Origin: CADEFX01 sp046154585
Lineage (GTDB): Bacteria > Pseudomonadota > Alphaproteobacteria > Rhizobiales > Hyphomicrobiaceae
Direction: 5' to 3'
DNA length: 64,000 nucleotides
NCBI GenBank assembly: GCA_046154585.1
Contig: JBJXDX010000102.1
Location: forward strand, 1 to 64,000
The notes under the pieces are model-generated. The model saw only the letters and a program-made list of their open reading frames with translations, ran no database searches and was not told the origin of the DNA. Shown one piece after another: positions 1-9,726 of the stretch; the stretch's first letter is position 1; each line of letters starts with the position of its first letter. The translations under genes were made by a program, and so were the position numbers.

Positions 1-124
1 ACGCACGCCCGACGCGGCGTACTTCGGACACCAGAGCATGCCGCCGATCCGCTTGGCGGCCTAACCCCGGCAGACGATCCACTTACCCAAGCGGAATGTC
101 TGTCCGAACAAACGGGACCACCTC
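1..124 (+). mobile_element. 3' end of an IS3-like insertion sequence (partial, cut by window edge)
   Basis: An open frame entering from the left edge ends at the TAA at 62-64 after a TPDAAYFGH...LAA tail. That tail resembles the C-terminus of IS3-type DDE transposases (integrase core). It is followed about 50 bases later by a stretch ending AAACGGGACCACCTC near 124, which resembles the terminal inverted repeats I know from IS3-family elements in Rhizobiales. Only about 20 residues of the protein are visible, so family assignment rests on tail similarity and position. Whether the element is intact cannot be seen. Confidence 0.5.
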
Positions 125-334
125 AAAAAGCGTCAGCGCCTGATTCTGCTTTGATCGGCACCTTCCAGCGAAGGGGCGTGCGTGTATTCAACCTCAAGTG
201 ATTGGGGATCACGCTCTCTGAAAAATCAATTGCGAGCCCGTTGCCCACCACCGCAAGTATCGGCATTATCTTTTCTCGATAAAAGATCGCGTAAGGTGCG
301 GCACGAATTTGCGGTCAAGCTGTCAGGGTGCGCT

Positions 335-1384
335 TCAGATAATCTCGTCTTCGTCCATCAGGGGGTCGCTGCGTGGCTCGGGGCCGGTGTCGCGGGTGGT
401 GCGTTCGAATTCGTCGGACCAGGCGATATGGAAGAGCGCATCGCCCATGTTGACGATGGGCAACGTGGTGTTGCCGACGATAATGCCGCGGCGCGGGGAG
501 CGGATCTCGGTCTGCGTGTCGTCGTAGGGGTTGGCCACCCAGCCGATGGTCTCGCCTTCGCCGACGGCCTGGCCGATTTTGCGCAGCGTGCGGAAGATGC
601 CGCCGTCGGGCGCGCGCACCCACTTGGAGGCATTCGCCAGCACCGGGCGGCGCTCGCCGTCCTTCTGATGCGGAATCTCGGTGCCGTCCGGCAGCTCGAG
701 CATGCCGCTCTTCAGCATCACGTTGGCGATGCCGTCGACTCCGGCCTTGATGGCGAACTCGTCGAAGCGCAGGCCTTCGCCGCCTTCGTAGACGAGGACA
801 TCGACGCCGACCTCGCGGGCGGCGCGCCGGAGCGAGCCGGAGCGCTCGGGGGATTCCAGCACGACCTGAACGCCGAAGGCTTCGGACAGCTCACGGCAGC
901 GCGGCCGCTTGACGAAATCGGCGCGAATCTGCGGCAGGTTCACGCGGTGCACGGCGGCGGTGTGGAGGTCGATGCCGAACTGGCAGCGCTTGACGACTTC
1001 GTTCAGGAACAGATTGGCAAGGCGTGCCGCAAGCGATCCGTTCGGCGAGCCCGGAAACGAGCGGTTGAGATCGCGCCGGTCGGGCAGGTAGCGCGACCGG
1101 CCGATGAAGCCGTAGGCGTTGACCACCGGCACGCACAGCAGCGTGCCGTGGATGTTGCCGGGCTGGAGGGCGCGCAGCACGCGGCGGATGATCTCGACAC
1201 CGTTCAGCTCGTCGCCGTGAATGGCGGCGGAGACGAACATGGCGGGGCCGGGTTGCGAACCGTGCAAGACGTGCACGGGCAGGGTCACCGGCGTGTGGTT
1301 CGACAGCTTGGAGACGGGCAGATCGACGAGCTTGCGTTCGCCAACGCCAACCTTCTCCCCGCCGATTTCGAACGCACCGCGCAA
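335..1384 (-). CDS. succinylglutamate desuccinylase/aspartoacylase family deacylase (M14-like)
   Basis: This 349-residue protein belongs to the AstE/AspA zinc-dependent deacylase family, which hydrolyses N-acyl amino acids or related amides in the cytoplasm. The zinc-binding HGDE motif is at residues 56-59 (His56 and Glu59 as ligands), the third ligand fits His141 in GIDLHT, and the family substrate-binding stretch PDRRDLNRSFPG lies at 101-112. The start is a TTG at 1384, with GAGGT about 9 bases upstream that overlaps the stop codon of the upstream synthetase gene. The 11-base gap to that gene indicates co-transcription. The true substrate is not determined; members outside arginine catabolism are broadly annotated. 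Family call is firm, substrate unknown. Confidence 0.85.
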   Translation of the reverse strand: MRGAFEIGGEKVGVGERKLVDLPVSKLSNHTPVTLPVHVLHGSQPGPAMFVSAAIHGDELNGVEIIRRVLRALQPGNIHGTLLCVPVVNAYGFIGRSRYLPDRRDLNRSFPGSPNGSLAARLANLFLNEVVKRCQFGIDLHTAAVHRVNLPQIRADFVKRPRCRELSEAFGVQVVLESPERSGSLRRAAREVGVDVLVYEGGEGLRFDEFAIKAGVDGIANVMLKSGMLELPDGTEIPHQKDGERRPVLANASKWVRAPDGGIFRTLRKIGQAVGEGETIGWVANPYDDTQTEIRSPRRGIIVGNTTLPIVNMGDALFHIAWSDEFERTTRDTGPEPRSDPLMDEDEII

Positions 1385-1395
1385 TGTGGTTTACC

Positions 1396-3369
1396 TCAGC
1401 TTTGCAGCTCGGGGATGTCGCGGAACAGATCGAGCGCTTCGGGATTGGCGAGCGCTTCCTTGTTCTTCACGGTGCGGCCATGGACGATATCGCGGACGGC
1501 AAGCTCGGTGATCTTGCCGGACTTGGTGCGGGGGATGTCGGGAACGGCGACGATCTTGGCGGGCACATGCCGCGGGGAGGCACCTTGCCGGACCTGCTTC
1601 TTGATCTTGTCACGGAGCGCGTCGTCGAGCTGGAAGCCATTTTTCAGCACGACGAAGAGGAGCACGCGGACGTCGCCCTCCCAGTCCTGGCCGATGACGA
1701 CGGCTTCCTGCACGGCCTCGAGCTGTTCCACCTGGCGGTAGATCTCGGCCGTGCCGATGCGCACGCCGCCAGGGTTCAGGGTCGCGTCGGAGCGGCCGTG
1801 GATGATGATGCCCTTGTGCTCGGTCCATTCGGCGAAATCGCCGTGATGCCAGATGCCGGGAAAACGATCGAAGTAGGCGGCGCGGTATTTCCTGCCGTCC
1901 GGATCGTTCCAGAAGCCGACGGGCATGGAGGGAAACGGCCGCCGGCACACGAGCTCGCCTTTGCCGTGCACGACGGTGTTGCCCTTGTCGTCGACGACAT
2001 CGACGGCCAGGCCCAGGCCGGCCCCTTGAATTTCACCACGCCAGACGGGCAGCACCGGAATGCCGAGCACGAAACAGCCGACAATGTCGGTGCCGCCTGA
2101 GATGGAGGCCAGATGCACGTCGTGCTTGATGTCGGCGTAGACGAAATCAAAGCTCTCCGCGACGAGCGGCGATCCAGTCGACAGGATCGCCCTGAGCGGC
2201 GTCAGATCGTGCGTCTCGCGCGGCTTAAAGTCCGCCTTCTTGAGCGCGTCGATGTATTTTGCCGATGTGCCGAAGTGCGTGCAGCGCTCGGCCTGTGCAT
2301 AGTCCCAGAGAATGTTGCCGGAGGGGTGGAACGGCGAGCCGTCGTAGAGCAGCAGCGTGGCGCCGTTGGCGAGACCTGAGACGAGCCAGTTCCACATCAT
2401 CCAGCCGAGCGTGGTGAAGTAGAACAGGCGGTCGCCGGGTTTCACATCGGTGTGCAGGCGGTGCTCGCACAGATGCTTGAGCAAGGTGCCCCCGCCGGAG
2501 TGGACGATGCACTTGGGCATGCCCGTGGTGCCGGAGGAGAAGAGAATGTAGAGCGGATGGGCGAAGGGAAAGCGCTCGAACGTGAGCGGTGCAGGCTCGC
2601 GCGCGAGCACCGCATCGCCCCAGGTTTCGGCGCGGCGGCCTTGCGCAGCGAGCATCTGCACCACGTCGCGATCGGTGCCGAGGTATGGCACGATGATGAC
2701 GCGCTCGACGGAGGGAAGCTGCTGCACGATCTGCGCCAGCTTGTCCGAGATATCGATGGCCTTGCCGGCGTACCAGTAGCCATCGCAGGCGATGAGAACC
2801 TTGGGCTCGATCTGACCGAAGCGGTCGAGCACGCCCTGCACGCCGAAGTCGGGAGAGCAGGACGACCACGTCGCACCGATGGAGGCAGTGGCCGTAAGGC
2901 CGATGATGCCTTCCGGCATATTGGGCAGCATGGCGGCCACGCGCTCGCCGGATGTCACGCCGATGTCTTTTAGAAGCGTTTGCAGTTGCGCGACCTGGCG
3001 CCGCAGCTCGGACCAGCTCATGCGCCGCTTGACCTTGTCTTCGCCCCAGAACACGAGGGCGTCGCCATCGCCGTCGCGCGCCAGCATGTTTTCAGCGACG
3101 TTGAGCGAGCCGTCGGGAAAGAATTTCGCGCCGGGCATGCGATCGAGATCGCTCGCATAAGGCGCGGTTCCCGGATCACCCTTTACCCCCGCTTCGTCCC
3201 AGAGAATTTTCCAGAAGGCGGCGGGATCCTCGACCGAGAACGCATGAAGATCGGTGTAACTGGCGATGGAGCGGCCGCTGCGCCGCCCGGCAATGCCCAT
3301 GAACTGGGTCATGGCCATCCTGGCCACGGATCGCGCATCGGGCTGCCACAGCGGTTTCGTCATCGTCAT
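1396..3369 (-). CDS. aacS: acetoacetyl-CoA synthetase (acetoacetate-CoA ligase)
   Basis: A 657-residue ANL-superfamily ligase that activates acetoacetate to acetoacetyl-CoA with ATP. In PHB- or leucine-degrading bacteria this returns ketone bodies to central metabolism. Visible motifs are the AMP-binding loop LFSSGTTGMPK, the GVRIGTAEIYRQVE segment and the C-terminal catalytic lysine region PRTKSGKITE. The N-terminal ACAS-type segment and full length match AacS rather than shorter acyl-CoA ligases. Two adjacent ATGs (3369 and 3363) are possible; GGAG lies 4 or 10 bases upstream respectively. The M14-like deacylase follows 11 bases downstream in the same direction, so the pair probably forms one operon. 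Confidence 0.92.
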   Translation of the reverse strand: MTMTKPLWQPDARSVARMAMTQFMGIAGRRSGRSIASYTDLHAFSVEDPAAFWKILWDEAGVKGDPGTAPYASDLDRMPGAKFFPDGSLNVAENMLARDGDGDALVFWGEDKVKRRMSWSELRRQVAQLQTLLKDIGVTSGERVAAMLPNMPEGIIGLTATASIGATWSSCSPDFGVQGVLDRFGQIEPKVLIACDGYWYAGKAIDISDKLAQIVQQLPSVERVIIVPYLGTDRDVVQMLAAQGRRAETWGDAVLAREPAPLTFERFPFAHPLYILFSSGTTGMPKCIVHSGGGTLLKHLCEHRLHTDVKPGDRLFYFTTLGWMMWNWLVSGLANGATLLLYDGSPFHPSGNILWDYAQAERCTHFGTSAKYIDALKKADFKPRETHDLTPLRAILSTGSPLVAESFDFVYADIKHDVHLASISGGTDIVGCFVLGIPVLPVWRGEIQGAGLGLAVDVVDDKGNTVVHGKGELVCRRPFPSMPVGFWNDPDGRKYRAAYFDRFPGIWHHGDFAEWTEHKGIIIHGRSDATLNPGGVRIGTAEIYRQVEQLEAVQEAVVIGQDWEGDVRVLLFVVLKNGFQLDDALRDKIKKQVRQGASPRHVPAKIVAVPDIPRTKSGKITELAVRDIVHGRTVKNKEALANPEALDLFRDIPELQS

Positions 3370-3742
3370 TGGCTCCGGGCCGTTTCGCTAGAGCGCTATC
3401 GTTTCGCATGGAAGCACTATCGGCTTCCCTGCGACACGTGAATCGCATTCTAAACATTATTGAAATAAAGCAGGATTCACGTTTCGGCCGAGGCACCTGG
3501 TGTGAGGCAAGGTGATTTCATCCGAAACGATCCTGCTCTGGCGTGCCGTACAGGACGAACGGTACATGTCTGCACAAGTGTCATTCCACCGGCATATTAG
3601 CAGGGGATCTTGCGATGCGGGACAGGCTCCGGTAAGAGGATAAGTCTCTTCAACGGTCCAGAACGATGGCCGGTGACGCCAGGGGAGTCGCGGCGTCGCG
3701 ATCATAACGAAGCATCGCGGATCAGAACGGCGAAGGGACACG
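3370..3742. other. divergent intergenic region with an 8-bp inverted repeat
   Basis: This region separates the leftward aacS from the rightward asmA-like gene, so it should hold both promoters. It contains a perfect inverted repeat CGTGAATC (3437-3444) / GATTCACG (3474-3481) around an AT-rich centre, and a smaller AAGAG...CTCTT hairpin near 3635-3652. The first repeat resembles the intergenic palindromes common in Rhizobiales. No gene is supported here. Confidence 0.45.
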
Positions 3743-5485
3743 ATGTTCGCTGCGGTTACGATCCGGCGTGCGGCTATAGTATTTGCCGCAGTTGCCGGTC
3801 TTGCGCTCATTGCCGGGTTACCCATCGTGGTCAATCTTCGGCTGGCGCCTGGCCTTGTGCATAGCTCTTCCGTTCATGCAGGTTCCCGCGGCGCTGTTGT
3901 CGTCACCACGCCTGTGAGGCTTTCCAGCGCGCCGAATATCGTTATTCAGGCGGGATGGGTGCGCGATGCCGACGCGAGGCTTGCAGGCAAGCCGGCGAAC
4001 GATCCCGCCGCCAAAGTCATCGCTGACGGGCTCGCCATCAGAATCACCACCTCCGCAGCCAGCGTGGACAGCAGCACCATAGAGGAAGACCTGCCTCTGA
4101 TCCTGGCGCAACTCTCGTCCCTGGATTTCCAGAGCCTGCAGATCCGCCGCGGCACGATCACCATTGTCCAGCAGGGCGGCGGCACGGAAACGCTCTCGGA
4201 TGTTGCCGCCGAGATCACGAGCAACCGGAAGGGCGGCTACGCGGCCAAGGGCACTGCCTCCTATCGCGGCAGCAGCGTTACGTTCGACACCACCTGGACA
4301 CTTCCCGCCGACCGCAAAGCGCCGCTGCGCGTGCCGATCAAGATCGCGCTCAAATCCGCCATCCTCAATGCCAGCATCGATGGGCGTCTTGCCGTTTCGG
4401 ACGACCTGCGTCTGCAGGGGCTGGTTGACATCTCGGCAGGCAAATTGAGGCATGTTGCCCGTTGGTTCGGCATCCCGGTGTCCAACGGCACAGAGTTCCA
4501 GGACGTGCGCGTCAAAGGAACGCTGGATTGGGGTGCAGGTATTCTCACATTCTCGCGCGCATCTGTCGCGATGGACGGCAACGAGGGCACGGGCGCTATT
4601 GCGCTCGACACGTCCAAGGCCGTTCCGTCGTTCGACGGTACACTGGCGTTCGACACCTTCGACCTCTCGCGCTACTTGGCGCCTGGCCCGTCGCTGGCGT
4701 CACTCTGGTCCCTGGGTGTCGGCATCGGCGACGACGATGTCGCCCCGTCGGTGCTGACCCGCATCAATGCCGACATGCGCCTGTCGGCGTCGAAGATTGC
4801 GATGCCGCATCTGCAGACGGGCCGCGGCGCGGCGACAGTTGCGCTGACGCATGGCAAGCTGCAGGCCGACATTGCCGAGCTGGAGCTGGAGGGCGGCAGC
4901 TTCGGGGGCCAGATCACGGCCGACATGGCGAGCCCCGTGCCGCACTACGGATTGAGCGGCAAGCTCGAGAATGTCGACGCGGGGCGGAGCCTGTCCGGCC
5001 TGCTGCACCGCAATCCCCTGCAGGGGCGTGCCAACATCTCGCTGGATCTGGCCGGCAGCGGTCACGATACCAAAAGCGTGCTGGGCAGCCTGTCGGGCAA
5101 GGCCGGGCTTGTGCTCAGCGATGCGGGGCGGCTGGGCCTGGATCTGCGCGCTTTGCTTTATGCCGCGCAGCGCTCCTCCACCAAAGGCTGGGCCTCCGCC
5201 GGCAAAGGCCAGACCGCGCTGGACGCGCTCGACCTGCGCGTGACGGTTGCGGACGGCGTCGCCACAGCCGACCAGCTGATTGCCAAGTCCGCCGGGCTGA
5301 CGATCACCGGCAACGGGCGCGCGAACATTGCGCAGCAGCTTCTCCATGTGACGCTGCAGTTCAATAACGCGGAACGGGCGCCATCCAGCAACGAGACGCT
5401 GGTTGTCAGCGGAACCTGGACGGATCCGGAATTTCGCACCGAAGGCGCGCCGAAGCGGGCGGCTGCGCCGGGGCAGCAACAGTAA
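3743..5485 (+). CDS. AsmA family outer-membrane biogenesis/lipid-transport protein
   Basis: A 580-residue protein with one N-terminal membrane anchor (roughly residues 10-33), followed by a long periplasmic, beta-rich region typical of AsmA/TamB-like proteins. The C-terminal half (around residues 430-560) has the AsmA_2 pattern of repeated short strands with LSG.A.L.L.. and TI.GNG.A.I. segments. Proteins of this superfamily are thought to bridge the periplasm and move phospholipids to the outer membrane; the specific role of this one is not known. The ATG at 3743 is preceded by GAAGGGA. The gene is monocistronic, and a short hairpin overlaps its stop codon. Confidence 0.85.
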   Translation: MFAAVTIRRAAIVFAAVAGLALIAGLPIVVNLRLAPGLVHSSSVHAGSRGAVVVTTPVRLSSAPNIVIQAGWVRDADARLAGKPANDPAAKVIADGLAIRITTSAASVDSSTIEEDLPLILAQLSSLDFQSLQIRRGTITIVQQGGGTETLSDVAAEITSNRKGGYAAKGTASYRGSSVTFDTTWTLPADRKAPLRVPIKIALKSAILNASIDGRLAVSDDLRLQGLVDISAGKLRHVARWFGIPVSNGTEFQDVRVKGTLDWGAGILTFSRASVAMDGNEGTGAIALDTSKAVPSFDGTLAFDTFDLSRYLAPGPSLASLWSLGVGIGDDDVAPSVLTRINADMRLSASKIAMPHLQTGRGAATVALTHGKLQADIAELELEGGSFGGQITADMASPVPHYGLSGKLENVDAGRSLSGLLHRNPLQGRANISLDLAGSGHDTKSVLGSLSGKAGLVLSDAGRLGLDLRALLYAAQRSSTKGWASAGKGQTALDALDLRVTVADGVATADQLIAKSAGLTITGNGRANIAQQLLHVTLQFNNAERAPSSNETLVVSGTWTDPEFRTEGAPKRAAAPGQQQ

Positions 5486-5504
5486 GCCCCACGTCTAGGG
5501 GCTT
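5484..5504 (+). terminator. weak hairpin overlapping the stop of the AsmA gene
   Basis: AAGCCCC (5484-5490) and GGGGCTT (5498-5504) form a perfect 7-bp stem with a 7-base loop immediately at the TAA stop. No T-tract follows, so this may be a Rho-dependent or processing structure rather than a classical terminator. Confidence 0.4.
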
Positions 5505-5711
5505 GGACTCAATCGCCCTATTCGTCGGAATGTGCAACGCACTGCCCTCTCGGCAGCAGCTGGGCCGTTTCTGCACGCCATGAAAACAGGAGGCGGCGCG
5601 CATTTTTCCCGCACGCGCAGCCGCCTCCACCCCGCTTCTCCACCCCGCGTATTGATAGATGCCCGTCACATGCTCACAGGGCACCGCGTGCGGGCGTTCG
5701 ATTGCGCCAAC

Positions 5712-5867
5712 CTAACGGGCCGCAATAGCGACAGAAGCCGCGTACATTCTTGGAATTGGTGTTTCCTGCACGACAAGAGCGACAAGGCCAGCCGCAAATG
5801 CGAGCAAGACAAAGGCCTGGAGAAAGCAAACACCCGGACCAGCATCAGAGTAATTTGTACGTCGCAT
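5712..5867 (-). CDS. small single-pass membrane protein (51 aa)
   Basis: The ATG at 5867 opens a 51-codon frame. It has a polar N-terminus (MRRTNYSDAGPG), one strongly hydrophobic segment at about residues 14-33 and a short polar tail ending in the TAG at 5712-5714. A strong Shine-Dalgarno GAGGAGG sits 7 bases before the ATG and overlaps the stop codon of the secreted-protein gene upstream, which suggests translational coupling. I do not recognise a family. The start context and membrane segment support a real gene; an overlapping GTG-initiated frame on the same strand lacks comparable spacing. Confidence 0.6.
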   Translation of the reverse strand: MRRTNYSDAGPGVCFLQAFVLLAFAAGLVALVVQETPIPRMYAASVAIAAR

Positions 5868-5879
5868 GGCACGGCCTCC

Positions 5880-6164
5880 TCAGAAATCCGTCAGTGACGG
5901 CCATTGGCGCCAAGAGTCATCGCGGGGCCGGACCGCCCGCTCCTCGTAGAGCATTGCCGAGGCCGAGATTTGCGCTGATAGCCCCGAGTTGCCCTGCAGA
6001 CCATCATTCCGAGTGGTCGCCGCACTCGCCATCTGGACAGCTTGCGGCTCGCATGAGCGAGTTTGATTGCAACCCTGCCGCTGCTGTGCAGCGCTGATTG
6101 TCATGCCTGCGCCGAGGGTCAGGGCAATGATGAAAACGCAGCCGATCGTTGAGGGTTTAGGCAT
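5880..6164 (-). CDS. small secreted or periplasmic protein of unknown function
   Basis: A 94-residue protein whose N-terminus (MPKPSTIGCVFIIALTLGAG...) is a signal peptide with likely cleavage after ISAAQ or nearby. The mature part is Gln/Ser/Arg-rich and contains two cysteines (GCNQTRSC) close to the N-terminus. The chosen ATG at 6164 has AAGGGAG 7 bases upstream; a longer reading from 6191 would bury the signal peptide. The downstream 51-residue membrane gene begins 12 bases after the stop, so the two probably form a small operon. No family is recognised. Confidence 0.6.
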   Translation of the reverse strand: MPKPSTIGCVFIIALTLGAGMTISAAQQRQGCNQTRSCEPQAVQMASAATTRNDGLQGNSGLSAQISASAMLYEERAVRPRDDSWRQWPSLTDF

Positions 6165-6201
6165 CTGAAACTCCCTTGGTATGCTTCGCAAAGCCGATAT
6201 C

Positions 6202-6453
6202 TCACCGGTTCCGCGCGTTTTCGAACGACGTGCAGATATCCCGCGCCAGGTTCATGCGCGAGAGGCCGCGGTGGTGCAGGTCGGCGTCGGAGAGCCGGGA
6301 GAGCTGCTCATATGTCGCTGCGGCGGCCCAGTAGTCAGCGCAGGTGTTGATCCATGCCGAGATATGTTCGGCGACGGGCTTGATGAAGCCGGTGATCGAC
6401 AACCCCTGATGATTGAACGTATCGGCATGGGTCGGAACGGCATTCGTCGTCAT
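6202..6453 (-). CDS. DUF1127-type small protein
   Basis: An 83-residue protein whose C-terminal half (YEQLSRLSDADLHHRGLSR... at residues 48-66) is the arginine-rich DUF1127 motif widespread in alphaproteobacteria. Small DUF1127 proteins have been linked to RNA metabolism and nutrient responses, though most are uncharacterised. The ATG at 6453 follows AGGAG at 7 bases; the frame extends further upstream but without a convincing start. It lies 127 bases downstream of the Crp/Fnr regulator on the same strand. Confidence 0.8.
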   Translation of the reverse strand: MTTNAVPTHADTFNHQGLSITGFIKPVAEHISAWINTCADYWAAAATYEQLSRLSDADLHHRGLSRMNLARDICTSFENARNR

Positions 6454-6580
6454 GGTGCTGCTCCTGAGGTGCGCTTGTTTCACTTCGATGAATGCAGCTT
6501 GCACCAGGCCGTTGAGGGCGGCGTTGGCATTTGCCAATGCGCGAGAAATTTCGCAAGCCGCTGGAGACGCGATCTGGGCG

Positions 6581-7282
6581 CTACTCGCCCTTGGCTTCGC
6601 GCACGAGCTTTTCCAGACGCGCAATATCGGTGATCTGCAGGTTGCCACCTTCGCGCCGAAGGAGGTCGATTGAGCCAAGCCGGCTGAGTTCACGGGAGAC
6701 AGCTTCGCGATGTGTGCTAATTCGGTTGGCGATGTCGGAAAGCGACGGCGCTGGGGAGAGCAGGGCCTGTCCGCGGCGATGTCCCGTCTCCGACGCCAGC
6801 CGGAGAAGCTCGGCGTGTATGCGGTTCTGCACACCGAGTGTACTGAACTCGACAACACGCTCGGACAGCCGCCGTACTTCGGCGGCGATATGCCGAAGCG
6901 TTGCGACGGCGACAGCCGGCTCCCGCAGCAAGAGGCTTTCGAACTGGCCGGCTGTCAAAGATGCGATGGTAGATGACTCTACGGCCTCCACACCCGCCGA
7001 ACGTGGCCCTCGATCGATGGCGGCGATTTCTCCGAACATGGCCCCCGGTCTCAGGTCGGTGAATACGACAGCCTTGCCTTCGCCTGAATAGACCATCACG
7101 CGCACCTTGCCGGATGCAAGGAAGAAGACCTCTGTGTGAGGATCGTCATAACCGAGGACCTGCTGGCCAGCCTCGTACGTCCGCCATTTGCAGTCGCGAG
7201 CGAGACCTTCAAATTTGTTCTCAGGCAGAACCGTTAAAATTGGGACCCGCCGTAGAGCACTCACACGCTGTCTCTCGTCCAT
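6581..7282 (-). CDS. Crp/Fnr family transcriptional regulator
   Basis: A 233-residue regulator with an N-terminal cyclic-nucleotide-binding beta-barrel (about residues 15-130, with SGKVRVMVYSGEGKAVV and RPGAMFGEIAAID). A long dimerisation helix (about 130-160) and a winged helix-turn-helix (SLSDIANRISTHREAVSRELS) follow. No N-terminal FNR-type cysteine cluster is present, so it is not an Fe-S oxygen sensor. The ligand is unknown; the RPGAMFGE stretch is a plausible cNMP phosphate-binding cassette. The ATG at 7282 has AGGGG 7 bases upstream. It may autoregulate or control the DUF1127 gene downstream, which is inference. Confidence 0.88.
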   Translation of the reverse strand: MDERQRVSALRRVPILTVLPENKFEGLARDCKWRTYEAGQQVLGYDDPHTEVFFLASGKVRVMVYSGEGKAVVFTDLRPGAMFGEIAAIDRGPRSAGVEAVESSTIASLTAGQFESLLLREPAVAVATLRHIAAEVRRLSERVVEFSTLGVQNRIHAELLRLASETGHRRGQALLSPAPSLSDIANRISTHREAVSRELSRLGSIDLLRREGGNLQITDIARLEKLVREAKGE

Positions 7283-7498
7283 GACCGACCCCTGCACGAC
7301 GCTTCCTCTTCGCCAGCAAAGTCAGAAGCGCAGTGCGCGCACCGGCGGACGATGCCGCCGGGCCGTGACGATTACGTCAACAAACTGCGCAGTGACGCTC
7401 GAGCCGTTTTCCGGTTAGAGCGGCGGAGCGTACCGCGCACCAGTCACGTCCGAATCTGGCACTCATTCTCCGTGCGGACAAGCCATCGAGTACACGCC

Positions 7499-8407
7499 CT
7501 AATCGAGCTTCGGCAGCAGGCTCTTGACGATGGAGGCGTCCAGCGCCTCGTAGTCGTGATAGCCGATCACCTCGTAGAGGCGTTCGCGGGTCTGCATCCT
7601 GTCGAGCTGAGGCTCGGTGGTGCCGTCAGTTGCGAGCTGGCGGTAGAATTTCTCCATGGCGTGCGCGGCAATCCGGAGCGAGCTGACGGGCCAGATGACG
7701 ATGCGGATGCCGAGCTCCTGGAGCTCGGAGGCGGTGAGGGCGGGCGTGCGGCCGAATTCGGTAAGGTTGGCGAGAACGGGGATCTTTACGGCGGCAGCGA
7801 ACTGGCGGAACTCGTCGGCGGAGCGGAGCGCATCGGCGAAGGCGATCTCGGCGCCAGCCTCCACGTAGAGCTTCATGCGCTTGATGGCACCGTCGACGCC
7901 CTCGGAGGCGGCGGCATCGGTGCGCGCGATGACGACGAGATGGCGGGCGGCGCGGCGCGCGGCGGCGATCTTGGCGGCCATCTGCTCGGGGGGCACGAGC
8001 GTCTTGTCGTTCAGGTGTCCGCACTTCTTGGGGAGGATCTGATCCTCGATGTGGACGGCGGCGGCCCCGGCGTCTTCCAACTCGCGCACGAGCCGCATGG
8101 CGTTGAGGGCCTCACCATAGCCGGTGTCGCCGTCGACGATGAGCGGCAGGCGGGAGGTGCGCGCGATCGAGCGCACGAGGTGGGCGAGCTCCTCCATGGA
8201 GAGGATGCCGAGGTCGGGGAGGCCCATGCTGGCGGTGACGGCGGCGCCGGAGACGTAGAGGGCTTCGAAGCCCGCGTCGCGGGCGAGCAGGCCGGCCATG
8301 GCGTTGTGGGCGCCGGGCACGCGCAGAATGCTGCCGCGGGCCATCAGCTTGCGGAGACGGTCGCCTGCCGGTTCCTTCGGGGTGTCGCTACCTTCGAGCC
8401 AGGTCAA
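7499..8407 (-). CDS. isocitrate lyase/PEP mutase family enzyme (2-methylisocitrate lyase-like)
   Basis: A PrpB-type TIM-barrel lyase of about 302 residues. It shows the metal/substrate segment VDGDTGYGE, the catalytic KKCGH motif and an ARTDA segment, all hallmarks of 2-methylisocitrate lyases and carboxyPEP mutase relatives. The usual reaction is cleavage of 2-methylisocitrate into pyruvate and succinate. I chose the TTG at 8407 because GGAGA lies 6 bases upstream and the length fits the family. A longer frame to the ATG at 8497 would start inside an intergenic repeat. No prpC or prpD is nearby, so a role in propionate metabolism is not proven; other C-C lyase substrates are possible. Confidence 0.82.
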   Translation of the reverse strand: MTWLEGSDTPKEPAGDRLRKLMARGSILRVPGAHNAMAGLLARDAGFEALYVSGAAVTASMGLPDLGILSMEELAHLVRSIARTSRLPLIVDGDTGYGEALNAMRLVRELEDAGAAAVHIEDQILPKKCGHLNDKTLVPPEQMAAKIAAARRAARHLVVIARTDAAASEGVDGAIKRMKLYVEAGAEIAFADALRSADEFRQFAAAVKIPVLANLTEFGRTPALTASELQELGIRIVIWPVSSLRIAAHAMEKFYRQLATDGTTEPQLDRMQTRERLYEVIGYHDYEALDASIVKSLLPKLD

Positions 8408-8490
8408 GGCGGGTCTCCGTTTGAATTTGTTGTGCCCGTGATGTGAGGCGAGGGCGGCAGTATAGCTCCTCGCCGAGTCCGTATCATCTT

Positions 8491-8694
8491 CCGTCATCCT
8501 CGAGCGGCGCAGGCGATAGCCGAGCCGCCTCGGGGATCCAGCGCAAAGAGCGCCGAAGGCTCGCTATAAGGTGTCTTCGACGAGTGTCGTGCGAAGCACG
8601 CCTCCAGCATGACTGCTGGATCCCCGGGATCATCATGCTGCAAGCATGTCTGCGACATGATGCGCCTTTGGCGCACGCGACCCGAGGATGACGG
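8491..8694. repeat. 204-bp intergenic repeat bounded by a perfect 12-bp inverted repeat
   Basis: CCGTCATCCTCG (8491-8502) and CGAGGATGACGG (8683-8694) bracket a stretch full of small palindromes, including GCTGGATCC-type and GCATGATG segments. This matches the mosaic intergenic repeats of alphaproteobacteria that carry CATCCTCGGG / CCCGAGGATGAC ends. Related ends occur at 17087-17232. It separates the ABC operon from the lyase gene. Confidence 0.65.
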
Positions 8695-8703
8695 GGAGGA
8701 GGG

Positions 8704-9722
<1,019 letters not shown>

Positions 9723-9726
<4 letters not shown>

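Noticed and set aside
182..1741. 519-codon open frame on the + strand
   Set aside because: It lies antisense to the M14 and aacS genes, is unrecognisable as a protein and reflects the high GC content at third positions.
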